Source: Alphaproteobacteria bacterium
GTDB taxonomy: Bacteria > Pseudomonadota > Alphaproteobacteria > UBA6615
Length of the DNA: 64,000 nt
Assembly: GCA_009694135.1 (NCBI GenBank)
Contig: SHVS01000007.1
Span: 1 to 64,000, forward strand
Direction: 5' to 3'
Part shown: positions 29,910 to 38,701 of the stretch, piece by piece
Numbering within the stretch: position 1 is the stretch's first letter
Layout: the number at the start of each line of letters is the position of its first letter
The notes under the pieces: generated by a model
Seen by the model: the letters and a program-made list of their open reading frames with translations, nothing else
What the model was told of the DNA's origin: nothing
Databases searched by the model: none
Translations under genes and position numbers: made by a program

Positions 29910-31145
29910 ATGCCCATGATCGCGCCAACCAGCCAGGGCCAAGTCGTTTTCCACCTGTCGCGTCCGTCGCTCGCCTGGATGCTGATCAAGATCGGCCTGC
30001 TTAACACGATCACCTTCGGTTTCTACCGTTTTTGGGGCAAAACGCGCGTGCGGCGGCAATTCTGGTCCGCGCTCAGCATCGCCGGGGAGCCGCTCGAATA
30101 CACCGGCCGGCCGGCCGAGCTGTTCTTGGGCTTTCTCATCGCGATCGCCGTGCTCGCGCCGATCTCCGGCTTCGCGAATATGGCCCCGAAGCTGTTCGCC
30201 GATGACGAGCGCATGCTTGCGCTGGCTCAGTTGGCCCCAAGCCTAGCGCTGATGCTGCTCTGGCCCGTCGCGCTTTTTCGTGCCCGCCGTTACCGGCTCT
30301 CGCGCACGTTGTGGCGCGGCATTCACGCGGGCCAAGACGGGTCGGCGCTCCTCTACGCGGCGAAGACGGTCGGCTGGTGGCTGCTGACCTTTCTCAGCCT
30401 CGGCTTGGCCTATCCGTGGATGCGGGTCGCGCTCCAGCGTTATAAAGTGAGCAACACCCGTTTCGGGCAGAATCATTTCGAGTTTGCCGCGACGGGCGGG
30501 GCGCTTTTCCCGGCTTGGCTGGCCGCCTGGGCGCCAGTGTTTGTTGCCGTAGTCGCTGTCCTTTTGAGCTTCGCCGTCGCCAATGCGCCAGCTGATTTCA
30601 TTGCGAACGGCGGCATTGCGGAGCCTGACGAGGGCGTGTCTTCGCTTCTCGCCCCAGGGCTTCGGCTGCTTGGTTTTGTCGCTGTCGTCATCGGCGGGCT
30701 GTTCTATTTGCGCTATCGCATGGCCGAAGTGAAGCTGTTCACCGCCGGCATGCGCTTGCTTGGGATCACCTTCCAGGCAAGCCCGGAATTTTCCGCCCTG
30801 CTTAAAATATCTTTGATCGCCGTCATCGTGCCGATCGCCATCACGCTCGCTTTTATACTTGTCGCGGGCGGACTGGCTTATCTCGTTAGCAACAATTCTA
30901 TCGGCACCCCGGGGATCGGGTCATTTTCTATTTGGCATTGGCTCGTCGTGGGTTTTGTCATCGCCTCCCTCTTGGGAGCGCCGTTGATCCGCTACATCTT
31001 GTTCGACGTGCCGCTCTATCGCCATTTGGCGGCAACGCTGTCTATATCCGATCTGTCCGTGCTCGATACCATCGTGCAGGACGAGAAAGCGCGTCCGACC
31101 TACGGCGAAGGACTGGCCGACGCGCTCGACGTCGGCGGACTCTAG
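29910..31145 (+). CDS. YjgN/DUF898 family membrane protein
   Basis: A 411-aa polytopic membrane protein. The DUF898 signature is clear: KIGLLNTITFGFYRFWGKTR, later SLGLAYPWMRVALQRYKVSN and TAGMRLLGITFQA, with about eight TM segments. The function is unknown. The ATG at 29910 has AGGAA 8 nt upstream. It is followed within 3 bp by an M48 peptidase gene, a pairing seen elsewhere, which suggests that the two work together at the inner membrane. Confidence 0.88.
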   Translation: MPMIAPTSQGQVVFHLSRPSLAWMLIKIGLLNTITFGFYRFWGKTRVRRQFWSALSIAGEPLEYTGRPAELFLGFLIAIAVLAPISGFANMAPKLFADDERMLALAQLAPSLALMLLWPVALFRARRYRLSRTLWRGIHAGQDGSALLYAAKTVGWWLLTFLSLGLAYPWMRVALQRYKVSNTRFGQNHFEFAATGGALFPAWLAAWAPVFVAVVAVLLSFAVANAPADFIANGGIAEPDEGVSSLLAPGLRLLGFVAVVIGGLFYLRYRMAEVKLFTAGMRLLGITFQASPEFSALLKISLIAVIVPIAITLAFILVAGGLAYLVSNNSIGTPGIGSFSIWHWLVVGFVIASLLGAPLIRYILFDVPLYRHLAATLSISDLSVLDTIVQDEKARPTYGEGLADALDVGGL

Positions 31146-31148
31146 GCA

Positions 31149-32240
31149 TTGGAAATATTTTCGGGGCGTTTTCACGACGGTCGCACAGCGCGCAGCGTCG
31201 CTGTGAAGGCCGAATTATTCGCGCTCTCGCTCGAGATTGTCGATGCCGAGGACATTGTGCACGCGCGCTGGCCGCTGGCGGAAATCCATCTCGCCGACGG
31301 AGCCGAACCGGCGCTTCGGCTCAAATGCGGCCATGACGATGCGGCCAGGCTCGTGCTCAGCGATCCCACGGCGCGCGACGCATTTAAACGTGCCTGCCCG
31401 AACCTGCTCCGCGTGTCGCCCCCTGTCGCCCGCAGCTGGAGCAAACTGGTGCTCTGGGGTTCGTTCGCCGTCGCCGGTCTGGCGTCGGCGCTGTTCGTCC
31501 TGGTGCCCTTCGCGGCGCGGAGCATTGCGCGCACCATCCCGATCGAGACGGAAAAAAGAATGGGCGCCGAAATCACGCGGCAAGTGATCGGCCAATTGCA
31601 ACGCCAAGAGAAAAAAAGTGGAGACGTCGTTTGCAAAGCGGCGCCGGGCCGACAGGCGGTGGAGCGGCTGATGGTACGGCTGACACCGCAAAGTCTTGAC
31701 GGAATGGTGGAGATCACGGTGATCGACCTCACCATCGTCAATGCATTCACGCTGCCGGGCGGTCAGATCCTGCTGTTCCGCGGGCTGATCGATTTGACCG
31801 AAACGCCGGAGGAACTTGCCGGCGTGTTGGGTCATGAGATGGGCCATGTGTTCTATCACCATGTGCTCGAACTGGCGTTGCAAGGCGCCGGCACGGCGGC
31901 GCTGATCGGGCTTCTGGTCGGCGACGTTACCGGCGGCACCGTCATCGCCGGCCTGGGGCAAACTCTGTTGCAGGCCAGCTATGGGCGCGACGCCGAGCGC
32001 GCCGCCGATGCTTTCGCCATCGACCAGCTCGCCTCGGCGGGAATTGACGGCAAGGGCGTCGCCACGCTGTTCGATCGCATGGAGAAAAAGGATCCCGGGC
32101 CGCGGGGCATCCTCGCGCTCATCATGTCGCATCCGCTGACGCCGGAGCGTAAGGCAACCGCCCGCGCCAACGCGCGGCCCGGCGGGGCCGCGATGTCGCC
32201 GGAGGACTGGCGCGCCATCAAGCGCATGTGCGAAACCTAA
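31149..32240 (+). CDS. M48 family metallopeptidase
   Basis: A 363-aa zinc peptidase. It has an N-terminal region, a TM near 98-122 (VLWGSFAVAGLASALFVLVP), then a periplasmic catalytic domain with HEMGH and the downstream ligand in RDAERAADAFAIDQL. BepA/LoiP-like M48 proteins degrade misassembled outer-membrane proteins; this member is anchored by a central TM. The start is taken as TTG at 31149, 3 bp after the DUF898 stop; no better start lies near. Confidence 0.88.
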   Translation: MEIFSGRFHDGRTARSVAVKAELFALSLEIVDAEDIVHARWPLAEIHLADGAEPALRLKCGHDDAARLVLSDPTARDAFKRACPNLLRVSPPVARSWSKLVLWGSFAVAGLASALFVLVPFAARSIARTIPIETEKRMGAEITRQVIGQLQRQEKKSGDVVCKAAPGRQAVERLMVRLTPQSLDGMVEITVIDLTIVNAFTLPGGQILLFRGLIDLTETPEELAGVLGHEMGHVFYHHVLELALQGAGTAALIGLLVGDVTGGTVIAGLGQTLLQASYGRDAERAADAFAIDQLASAGIDGKGVATLFDRMEKKDPGPRGILALIMSHPLTPERKATARANARPGGAAMSPEDWRAIKRMCET

Positions 32241-32243
32241 GCG

Positions 32244-33452
32244 ATGACGATCGCCCGCGCAGCCGATGCCCCTGCCGCCTCCAGCCTCAAGCGCGAGGCG
32301 CGCGTGCTCGGCGTGGTCAGCGGCGGGCATTTCCTGGCGCATTTCTATGTGATCGTGCTGCCGCCGCTGTTCCCGCTGCTCAACACCGAGTTGGGCGTGA
32401 GCTACGCCGCGCTCGGGCTGTTGATGACGGCGATGAATGTGATCACCAGCGCGACGCAGGTTCCAATAGGGTTCCTGATCGACCGGTTTGGCGCGCGGGT
32501 GCCCTTGGCGCTCGGCTTGGCGATCATGGGCGCGGCGCATGGCTTGGCCGCGCTTGCCGGGAGCTATTGGGCGCTGTTCATCGCCATGCTCGCCGTCGGG
32601 CTCGGCAACAGCGTCTTCCACCCGGCCGACTATGCCATCCTGGCGCAGCAGGTGGCGAAGCAGCGCCTCGGCCGCGCCTTCAGCGTGCACACCGCCGCCG
32701 GGCATATCGGCTGGGCCCTCGCCCCGGCTCTGGTCGGCGTCGCCTCGCTGTGGTGGGGCTGGCAGACGGCGCTCGTGCTCGCTTCCCTGCCCGGGCTGGT
32801 CATGGCGGCGGTCGTGCTCGCCAGCGGCTCACAGCTCGACGGGCGCGCCGTCGCGGCCCCCTCGGCGCCTGGGGTCGCCACCGGCTGGCGCATGCTGTTG
32901 GCGCGACCAATGCTGGCGCTGTTCCTGTTCATGCTGTTGGCAGCCATGGCCAATGGCGGGCTGAACAACTTTTCGGTCAGCGTGCTGGTGCACGCCGAGA
33001 CCGCCTCCCTGGCCGAGGCGAATACAATCCTGACCGCGTTCTTCATCGCCAGCGCGCTCGGAATCCTGCTCGGCGGCGTTCTGGCCGACCGGCTACGCCA
33101 GCATGAGACTGTCATCTCCGCCGGGCTGGTGGTCGGCGCCGTGGCGCTGATTCTCCTGGCCAGCGTGCCCCTGCCGCTGCCTGCGGTTCTGGCCGTGTTC
33201 CTGGTCGTCGGTCTGGTGATGGGCGGCGTGCGCCCGGCGCGCGACATGATGGTCGAGCGGGTCGCCCCCAAGGGCTCGGTCGGCGCGGTGTTCGGCTTCG
33301 TCACCGTCGGGCTGAACGTCGGCGGCGCGCTGTCGCCGATCCTGTTCGGCTGGCTGATCGATCAGGGCGCGCCTTACTGGGTGTTTTACGGTGCCGCGTT
33401 GTGCCTGGTGCTGGCAATTCCCTGCGGGCTGGACGGAAAAGCGAGGCGCTGA
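32244..33452 (+). CDS. MFS transporter
   Basis: A 402-aa carrier with twelve predicted TM segments and the loop 2-3 motif region GFLIDRFGARVPLALG. The first helix runs GVVSGGHFLAHFYVIVLPPL. Related to FosX/nitrate-like single MFS carriers; the substrate is not predictable. It begins 3 bp after the M48 gene, so it is probably in the same transcript. Confidence 0.88.
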   Translation: MTIARAADAPAASSLKREARVLGVVSGGHFLAHFYVIVLPPLFPLLNTELGVSYAALGLLMTAMNVITSATQVPIGFLIDRFGARVPLALGLAIMGAAHGLAALAGSYWALFIAMLAVGLGNSVFHPADYAILAQQVAKQRLGRAFSVHTAAGHIGWALAPALVGVASLWWGWQTALVLASLPGLVMAAVVLASGSQLDGRAVAAPSAPGVATGWRMLLARPMLALFLFMLLAAMANGGLNNFSVSVLVHAETASLAEANTILTAFFIASALGILLGGVLADRLRQHETVISAGLVVGAVALILLASVPLPLPAVLAVFLVVGLVMGGVRPARDMMVERVAPKGSVGAVFGFVTVGLNVGGALSPILFGWLIDQGAPYWVFYGAALCLVLAIPCGLDGKARR

Positions 33453-33456
33453 GCGC

Positions 33457-34034
33457 TTACAGCTTGGCACCCTTGGTCGGGATTTCCTTGGCCAGCTTTT
33501 CGCCAGCGGCGATCTTTTCGGTCGACATTTCCAGCGACAGGCGAATGGCGCGTTCATCGGCAAAGGGATTGCCGTTGTCGCGCGAGAGCATGTACCAGGC
33601 CAGTGCCTTGGCGTCGTCCTGATCGACGCCCTGGCCCAATTCATACAGCCGCGCGAGCGCGAATTGCGCCCCGGAATGCTTCTGCAACGACGCCTTGAGG
33701 AACAGCTCGGCGCAGGCGCGCAAATCCCTGCGCACGCCGGTGCCGTCGCGCAGCAGCACGGCCAGCGCATATTGACCGTCGGCGAAGCCCTTGTCGGCAG
33801 CACGCTTGAACCAATCGGCGGCCGCGCGCGGGTCCTCTTTCACCCCGTCGCCGCGCAAGTAAAGCTCGCCCATGCCCACTTGCGCCTGCAGATCGCCCTT
33901 TTCGGCCAGCGGCTGCCATTCCTTGATCACGGCGGCGTAGTCGTGCTTCTCGCGCGCGGCCCGGCCGGCCGCGAAATCGGCATAAGCCGGCGAGGCAGCG
34001 AGCAGCAGCAGGGTAAGGACCAGGGGGTGCGCAT
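33457..34034 (-). CDS. Secreted Sel1-repeat protein, frameshifted near its start
   Basis: The frame open from GTG at 33930 encodes Sel1 repeats (WQPLAEKGDLQAQVGMGELY, then AAADWFKRAADKGFADGQYA). The signal peptide (LVLTLLLLAASPAYADF) lies upstream in the same frame but has no start codon; the ATG at 34032-34034 reads into it only if the five-C run at 34023-34027 had six. The restored protein would be 192 aa, matching the 197-aa paralogue next door, which has the same ADFxAGxxA start of the mature chain. Either a real pseudogene or a homopolymer sequencing error. Confidence 0.75.
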
Positions 34035-34087
34035 GATCGATAATATGCTTCGTTGGACCGATTTTTTCAATCGCCTGGCCGAGACGG

Positions 34088-34681
34088 CTACAGCCCGGCT
34101 TTAAGCAGCGATTCGAGCGTATGGCGCTCGCCGGCGCGGATCGCCTCCGCCGAGGAATTCAGCGACAAGCGATTGCCGCGCTCGATGGCGTAAGGGTGTC
34201 CGGCCTCGACCGCAAGCCGATACCAGGCCAGCGCACGGCCGGCGTCATTGGTGACCCCGAGCGCCTGCTCGAACAGCGCACCCAGGGCATAGCGAGCGCC
34301 GGCGTGGCCCTGCTTCGCCGCCTTAAGAAACCAACCGCCCGCGGCATGCGGATCGGCGCTCATGCCGACGCCGTCACGGATCATCTGCCCGAGCGCGAAT
34401 TGCCCATCGGCGAGCCCCTGGTCGGCGGCGCGTTTGAACAAGTCGGCCGCCGCGCGCGGATCGCGCCGCACGCCGTCGCCGGCCAAATAAAGCTGGCCGA
34501 GCGCATGCTGGGCGCGGGCTTCGCCCTTTTCGGCCAGCGGCTGCCTTTCCTTGATCGCGACCGCATAGTCGCCCTTGGCCCACGCCCGCACGCCGGCGCC
34601 GAAATCGGCCCAGGCCACCCCTGCGTGCAGCGCAAACAAGACGGCGAGAACCCCCGCCGGCGCCTGCGTGCAGCGCGTCAT
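34088..34681 (-). CDS. Secreted Sel1-repeat (tetratricopeptide-like) protein
   Basis: A 197-aa protein with a signal peptide ending HAGVAWA and four Sel1 repeats (for example KGEARAQHALGQLYLAGDGV and DPRAAADLFKRAADQGLADG). Sel1 proteins act as scaffolds in the periplasm; the partner is unknown. It overlaps the ppc stop by ATGA and is followed by a close paralogue, a recent tandem duplication. Confidence 0.88.
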   Translation of the reverse strand: MTRCTQAPAGVLAVLFALHAGVAWADFGAGVRAWAKGDYAVAIKERQPLAEKGEARAQHALGQLYLAGDGVRRDPRAAADLFKRAADQGLADGQFALGQMIRDGVGMSADPHAAGGWFLKAAKQGHAGARYALGALFEQALGVTNDAGRALAWYRLAVEAGHPYAIERGNRLSLNSSAEAIRAGERHTLESLLKAGL

Positions 34682-37600
34682 CCAAAGGCTCCGAGAATAT
34701 GGTGCACGCCGGACGACGCGCGGCGCACCAATTCGTACAGCCGGCCGAGCGGCTGGAACACGCGCTCGTGCTCCATCTCATAGGTCTGCGAAGATTCGCT
34801 GGCGTAGGTCGCCTTCTCGCCGAAATCGACGTTCAGCGTTTCGCGGTCGGCGCGCGGGAATATTTCATCGAGCGCTTCGAGCACGGCCGGCACTTCCAGC
34901 CGCAGCACACGGTCGTGCAGCTGCTGGGCAGTGAGCGCGTAACGATCGGAAAAATCGGGGATCGCCATCGACAGCAGGTAAATGCGCAGGATCAGTGCGA
35001 TGCGCACGGCATGCAGCAGATGCAGGTGGTCGCGCACCGTCGGATCGACCGCCGCGGCGAGCGGCGCGAGCGCGTCGTCGCCGGTCAGATCGGCCAGCTG
35101 GCGGCCGAGATCGATCCAGTCGCCCTGGAACAGACGCAGCACCGCCGCCATGCGCGCATGCACGCCGGATTGTTCGAGATGATCGGCTACCCGCCGCATC
35201 CCGTCGAAACGCGCCGGATCGCCGCGCTGCCCGGCCCGGTCGAGCCAGGTGGTCGGGTCGAGCGCGCCGGCATAGGCGCGCAGCACATCGATATCGCTGT
35301 GCCGCGCGGCCCACAGGATCACGCCCATGAGGCGGCGGAAGCGCGGCGAGTGCGCCAAGAGATCGCGGAACGCATCCGGGTTCTTGGCGACCGCATGGCC
35401 GGCGCCGCCGACCGAATTCGCCAGATAGCCCATCTGCTGCAACACGGAATTATGCGGAATGGCGCGCAGCTGGCGGGCAAAAGCCGCTTCGGTCGCGCCG
35501 CCGTCGTATTGCCGCCGCTCCGGCCGGCTGCCGGACGGATAGGTCAAATTGCTGCCATAGGTCGAGAGCAGCAGCCCATAGCCCGGATCGGCCATCACCC
35601 GTTCATTGAACACCTGAATGGTGGTGAAGAACTCGGCGACGAAATCAGCTTCGCGGCCATAGAAGGGATCCTCAGTCTCGCCCGGCGGAGCGAGCGCGAA
35701 TTCGAGCGCGCGCGTCAAAGTGGCCAGCGCCGCGGTGCCGCTAAAGAAGAACAGATACCCGTCGCCGCCCTGGAAGCTGGTTTCCTGCTTCACCGCGATG
35801 CCGGCCTCGAACAGCTGACGGCGCACGGATTCGGGCGCAACATAGTCGAAGCGCTCGGCCAGCGTGCCCGGGTGGCCACCGCGCCCAACCGCTTCGCCAT
35901 GCGTGTCGAAGATCACCAGCTCGATCTGCCCCGGCGCATGCCGGGTCAACGCCTCGCCCAGGCGCATGCGCATGCGCTCGATCGCCGCCGCGGCGACGCT
36001 TTGCCCCAGATAGCGCCCGGAATCTGAATAGCCGGTCTGCACGCACAGCCGGCCGTGATTCGCGACATACGACCAGTAATGGTGGTTTTCGAGCAGTTCC
36101 TCGATCACGCGCGGGCCGCGTTCGAGCGCCTTGCGCGTCTCGAACAACGGGGTGATCTCAACTTTGTCGGCGACGCCGAACAACTTGGCGAAATACAGCG
36201 CCGCCAACAGCGTGAAGGATGTCTCCGTCTCGGCGATGAGGAAGCGCACCGGAGTGCTCGCGTCGACGTATTTCAGCATCTGCGCTATCATCATGAACAG
36301 CCGCTTGGCCGAAGAGCGCTCGGCCATGACCGAGCCGAAGCTGACCGTGACCGGCTCGACCGTGTCGAGCAGCTGGTTGAGGGCGTTCATATACGTGCGA
36401 CGGTGCGCCGGGTCGTCGGGATCGGTGCCGAGGCCGATCTGGCGGCGGATGGCATTGTGCAGCTGGGTCGCGTTCAGCCGCACATGCGTGTGGGCGGCGC
36501 CGAAGCCGAAATTGCACGCTTCGGCACGCAAAACCGAAAGCCCGAGGACGAATTCTGCATCCTCGTCGCCGGCGGCTTCGAGCGCGCGGTCGAGCATGGC
36601 GACGAAGGCGCCGCCATCGACCAGCCGGTCGGCGCGTGTCTGCGCCATGGCGCGCGCACCGCGGGCGATGGCTTCCATCCCGCCTGATCCGTCGGCCAAG
36701 GTGCGGAAGGCGCGCGCATCGGCGCTGAGTGAGTCAAAACTCTGTTCCAGCCGGGAGCGGATGGGATCAAGGACCGATGCGCCCTTCAGCGCCGCCTCGG
36801 GATGCGCCGACAGCAACGCCATGAACAGATCGCGATAGCGCCGCGTCTGGCGCAGCGCGGCATCCACGCGCTTGCCATAGGTGCGCGACCAGGCGATGTC
36901 CGAGCGGCCATCGAGGTCATAGCCGACCCAGCTCGCGACTGTCACCAGCTTCGGCTTGAGCTCGGTCCACTCCGTCGGATAGCGCTCGCGCGCGACCTCG
37001 AGGATCACGCGGTTCACCAGATGCAGCGCGCCATGCAGGTTGTCGATCGCCTCCTGCGCCAGCGCATGCTCGGTGTCGAGATCGATCGGGCCGTCCGGCC
37101 GATGCTCGGCCTCGATCGCCACCCGCAGCAAGGCGCGGCGGCGCGCGGCCGCCAGCCGCTTCCCGCCCAGGTCATGGTCGGTCGCTAGCTGGACCAGGGT
37201 GCGGGTCAGCTGGGCGTTCAGCCGAAAGGTCGGGTGTGCGGTGAACACGAAACCGTACAGCGCCCGCTCCAGCGCCAGGGCGAATTGGGCATAGAGCACC
37301 GGCTCGCCTTCGCTATTGACCGAGAGACCCTCGATCAGCCCGCGCAGCTTCGCGAGGTTGGTTTCGGCGTCGCAGTCGCCGAAACGGGTGTGGAGCCGTT
37401 CGGCGGCGGCGACGAAGGCTTGGCCGGTCAAGCGCTGGAGAAGCTGGCCGACCTCCGCCTCGCCGATCAGGTTGCCGGCCAGCCGGCGCTCGACCTCGAC
37501 CGCCAGAAGCTGGATCGGGTTGGCGAAGGGATTGGCTTCGGCCTCCTCGCGATAGGCGGCCAAGAGGTCGCGCAGCTCATGGTCGAGCTGGGCCGCGCGC

Positions 37601-37749
37601 CGCGCGGTGGCGTCGCCCGCCTCCCCCTCGGTTTCGGCCAGAATCTGGGTAAAGGTCCCCGCGAGCGTATCGCTCGTCCCCGCACCCAAGACCTGTGGCT
37701 CAATCTGTCCCGATTCCGGCACCGTCACACCCCAACCCACCGCAGCCAC
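34678..37749 (-). CDS. ppc: Phosphoenolpyruvate carboxylase, divergent type
   Basis: Carboxylates PEP to oxaloacetate (anaplerosis). The 1023-aa length fits. Recognisable catalytic segments are FTAHPTF (usual TAHPTE), TGYSDSGRYLG (usual GYSDSNKD), GEAVGRGGHPG (usual FHGRGGxxGRGG) and FQGGDGYLFFFS. The key His and the glycine-rich loops remain but several signature positions are replaced, as in a divergent alphaproteobacterial branch. The exact start is uncertain; a GTG a few codons in is possible. The two Sel1 genes follow in the same operon. Confidence 0.85.
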   Translation of the reverse strand: MAAVGWGVTVPESGQIEPQVLGAGTSDTLAGTFTQILAETEGEAGDATARRAAQLDHELRDLLAAYREEAEANPFANPIQLLAVEVERRLAGNLIGEAEVGQLLQRLTGQAFVAAAERLHTRFGDCDAETNLAKLRGLIEGLSVNSEGEPVLYAQFALALERALYGFVFTAHPTFRLNAQLTRTLVQLATDHDLGGKRLAAARRRALLRVAIEAEHRPDGPIDLDTEHALAQEAIDNLHGALHLVNRVILEVARERYPTEWTELKPKLVTVASWVGYDLDGRSDIAWSRTYGKRVDAALRQTRRYRDLFMALLSAHPEAALKGASVLDPIRSRLEQSFDSLSADARAFRTLADGSGGMEAIARGARAMAQTRADRLVDGGAFVAMLDRALEAAGDEDAEFVLGLSVLRAEACNFGFGAAHTHVRLNATQLHNAIRRQIGLGTDPDDPAHRRTYMNALNQLLDTVEPVTVSFGSVMAERSSAKRLFMMIAQMLKYVDASTPVRFLIAETETSFTLLAALYFAKLFGVADKVEITPLFETRKALERGPRVIEELLENHHYWSYVANHGRLCVQTGYSDSGRYLGQSVAAAAIERMRMRLGEALTRHAPGQIELVIFDTHGEAVGRGGHPGTLAERFDYVAPESVRRQLFEAGIAVKQETSFQGGDGYLFFFSGTAALATLTRALEFALAPPGETEDPFYGREADFVAEFFTTIQVFNERVMADPGYGLLLSTYGSNLTYPSGSRPERRQYDGGATEAAFARQLRAIPHNSVLQQMGYLANSVGGAGHAVAKNPDAFRDLLAHSPRFRRLMGVILWAARHSDIDVLRAYAGALDPTTWLDRAGQRGDPARFDGMRRVADHLEQSGVHARMAAVLRLFQGDWIDLGRQLADLTGDDALAPLAAAVDPTVRDHLHLLHAVRIALILRIYLLSMAIPDFSDRYALTAQQLHDRVLRLEVPAVLEALDEIFPRADRETLNVDFGEKATYASESSQTYEMEHERVFQPLGRLYELVRRASSGVHHILGAFG

Positions 37750-37920
37750 CCAGCCGCTGGCGCATTCCTACAAGCGCGCGCGGCCTATGGGCAAGGATTC
37801 TGCCAAATAAGCGGCCCCGGATCAAAAATCGCGTGGGTGTGTCGGCGGTCACTGAAAAAGCCCGGAAAATTGTTGATAGTCACCCTAACGGAGCAAGCAT
37901 TCGAAGGCAGGAGACACCCG

Positions 37921-38001
37921 ATGAACACCATTCACAGCGAACTGATCAGCGGGCTGGGCCTTTGGGCGGCGATCATCGGCGGCTTGATGGTCTTCCTCTA
38001 G
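37921..38001 (+). CDS. 26-aa single-TM small protein
   Basis: MNTIHSELISGLGLWAAIIG and a short hydrophobic tail form one membrane helix after a short polar N-terminus. AGGAG lies 7 nt before the ATG. The size and shape recall small subunits of membrane complexes (CydX, KdpF type), but no partner gene is adjacent. Too short for similarity evidence from sequence alone. Confidence 0.45.
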   Translation: MNTIHSELISGLGLWAAIIGGLMVFL

Positions 38002-38012
38002 GCGACGCCTAC

Positions 38013-38560
38013 TCAAAAGACGAAGCGCTCACCCACGGCGCAAGGAGCGACGACCCGGTCGCCAAAAGCGGAGGTCAGTGCGTTCACCGCGCGCCAGCCG
38101 GTGCAATGGCCGACCGCCATGACGCGAAGATCAAAGGCCCGCAAGGCCTCGACGGTCTGTCCACTAATCGGCTCGTGCATTCCGGCGAGATGCAGCCCGC
38201 CGATCACCCCCTGCGCGGTCAGCTGGTCGCGCTCGGGGATATCCTCGAACGGCATCAGTGCCAGGCGCCAGCATCATCGCGTGCGGCCGAAACATGTCGG
38301 GATGCACATGCCCCGGTACGGGGCGATGACCGTTGCCTACGCCGAAGGAATCAAGCGCCGCCACCAGTCCGCCGCCGTGATCAAAATGCCCGTGCGACAA
38401 CACGATGCCCTCGACCCTGCCGAGATCGATGGCGAGCCGTTCGCAATTCCGCCTGAAGGCATAAGGCTCCGGGCCGGTGTCGAATAAAAGGGCGTGCTGG
38501 CTTGCGCCGCGATGGGCCGTGACCAGACAGGAAAAGCCATGCGCCGCGCAGCATAGTCAC
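38013..38560 (-). pseudogene. Decayed MBL-fold metallohydrolase
   Basis: Pieces of one metallo-beta-lactamase fold protein lie in two frames. HGFSCLVTAHRGASQHALLF, then VLSHGHFDHGGGLVAALDSF (the zinc motif) runs to about 38240; the C-terminus (GVIGGLHLAGMHEPISGQTV, then MAVGHCTGWRAVNAL) is in another frame ending at 38013. The start codon and N-terminus are gone (a TGA precedes in frame near 38560) and part of the middle is missing. Related to MBL hydrolases of the GGLHLSG/GHCTGW type. Confidence 0.75.
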
Positions 38561-38583
38561 TTTGCGGCGAGAACCGGCATCTT

Positions 38584-38697
38584 GCCCGTCCGCAGCATCT
38601 GCAGGCGACACTGAAGGAACTGGGCGTCGATGCGGCCACCACCGCCGAGGTGATGACCATCGCCGCCAGCACCAAAGCCGACGTCCTCAACCAGTAG
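38584..38697 (+). pseudogene. C-terminal remnant of a group I truncated haemoglobin
   Basis: The plus strand encodes QHLQATLKELGVDAATTAEV then MTIAASTKADVLNQ and a stop, which resembles the last helix of group I truncated haemoglobins (HLxxTLxELGV...STRADVLN). The haem-binding part is absent; an in-frame stop lies at 38554-38556. It ends 4 bp before the reductase fragment, a known gene pairing. Confidence 0.55.
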
Positions 38698-38701
38698 CCC
38701 G

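Noticed and set aside
31215-32705. Minus-strand open frame of 496 codons opposite the M48 and MFS genes
   Set aside because: Shadow; His/Arg/Gln-rich translation typical of antisense of alphaproteobacterial genes.
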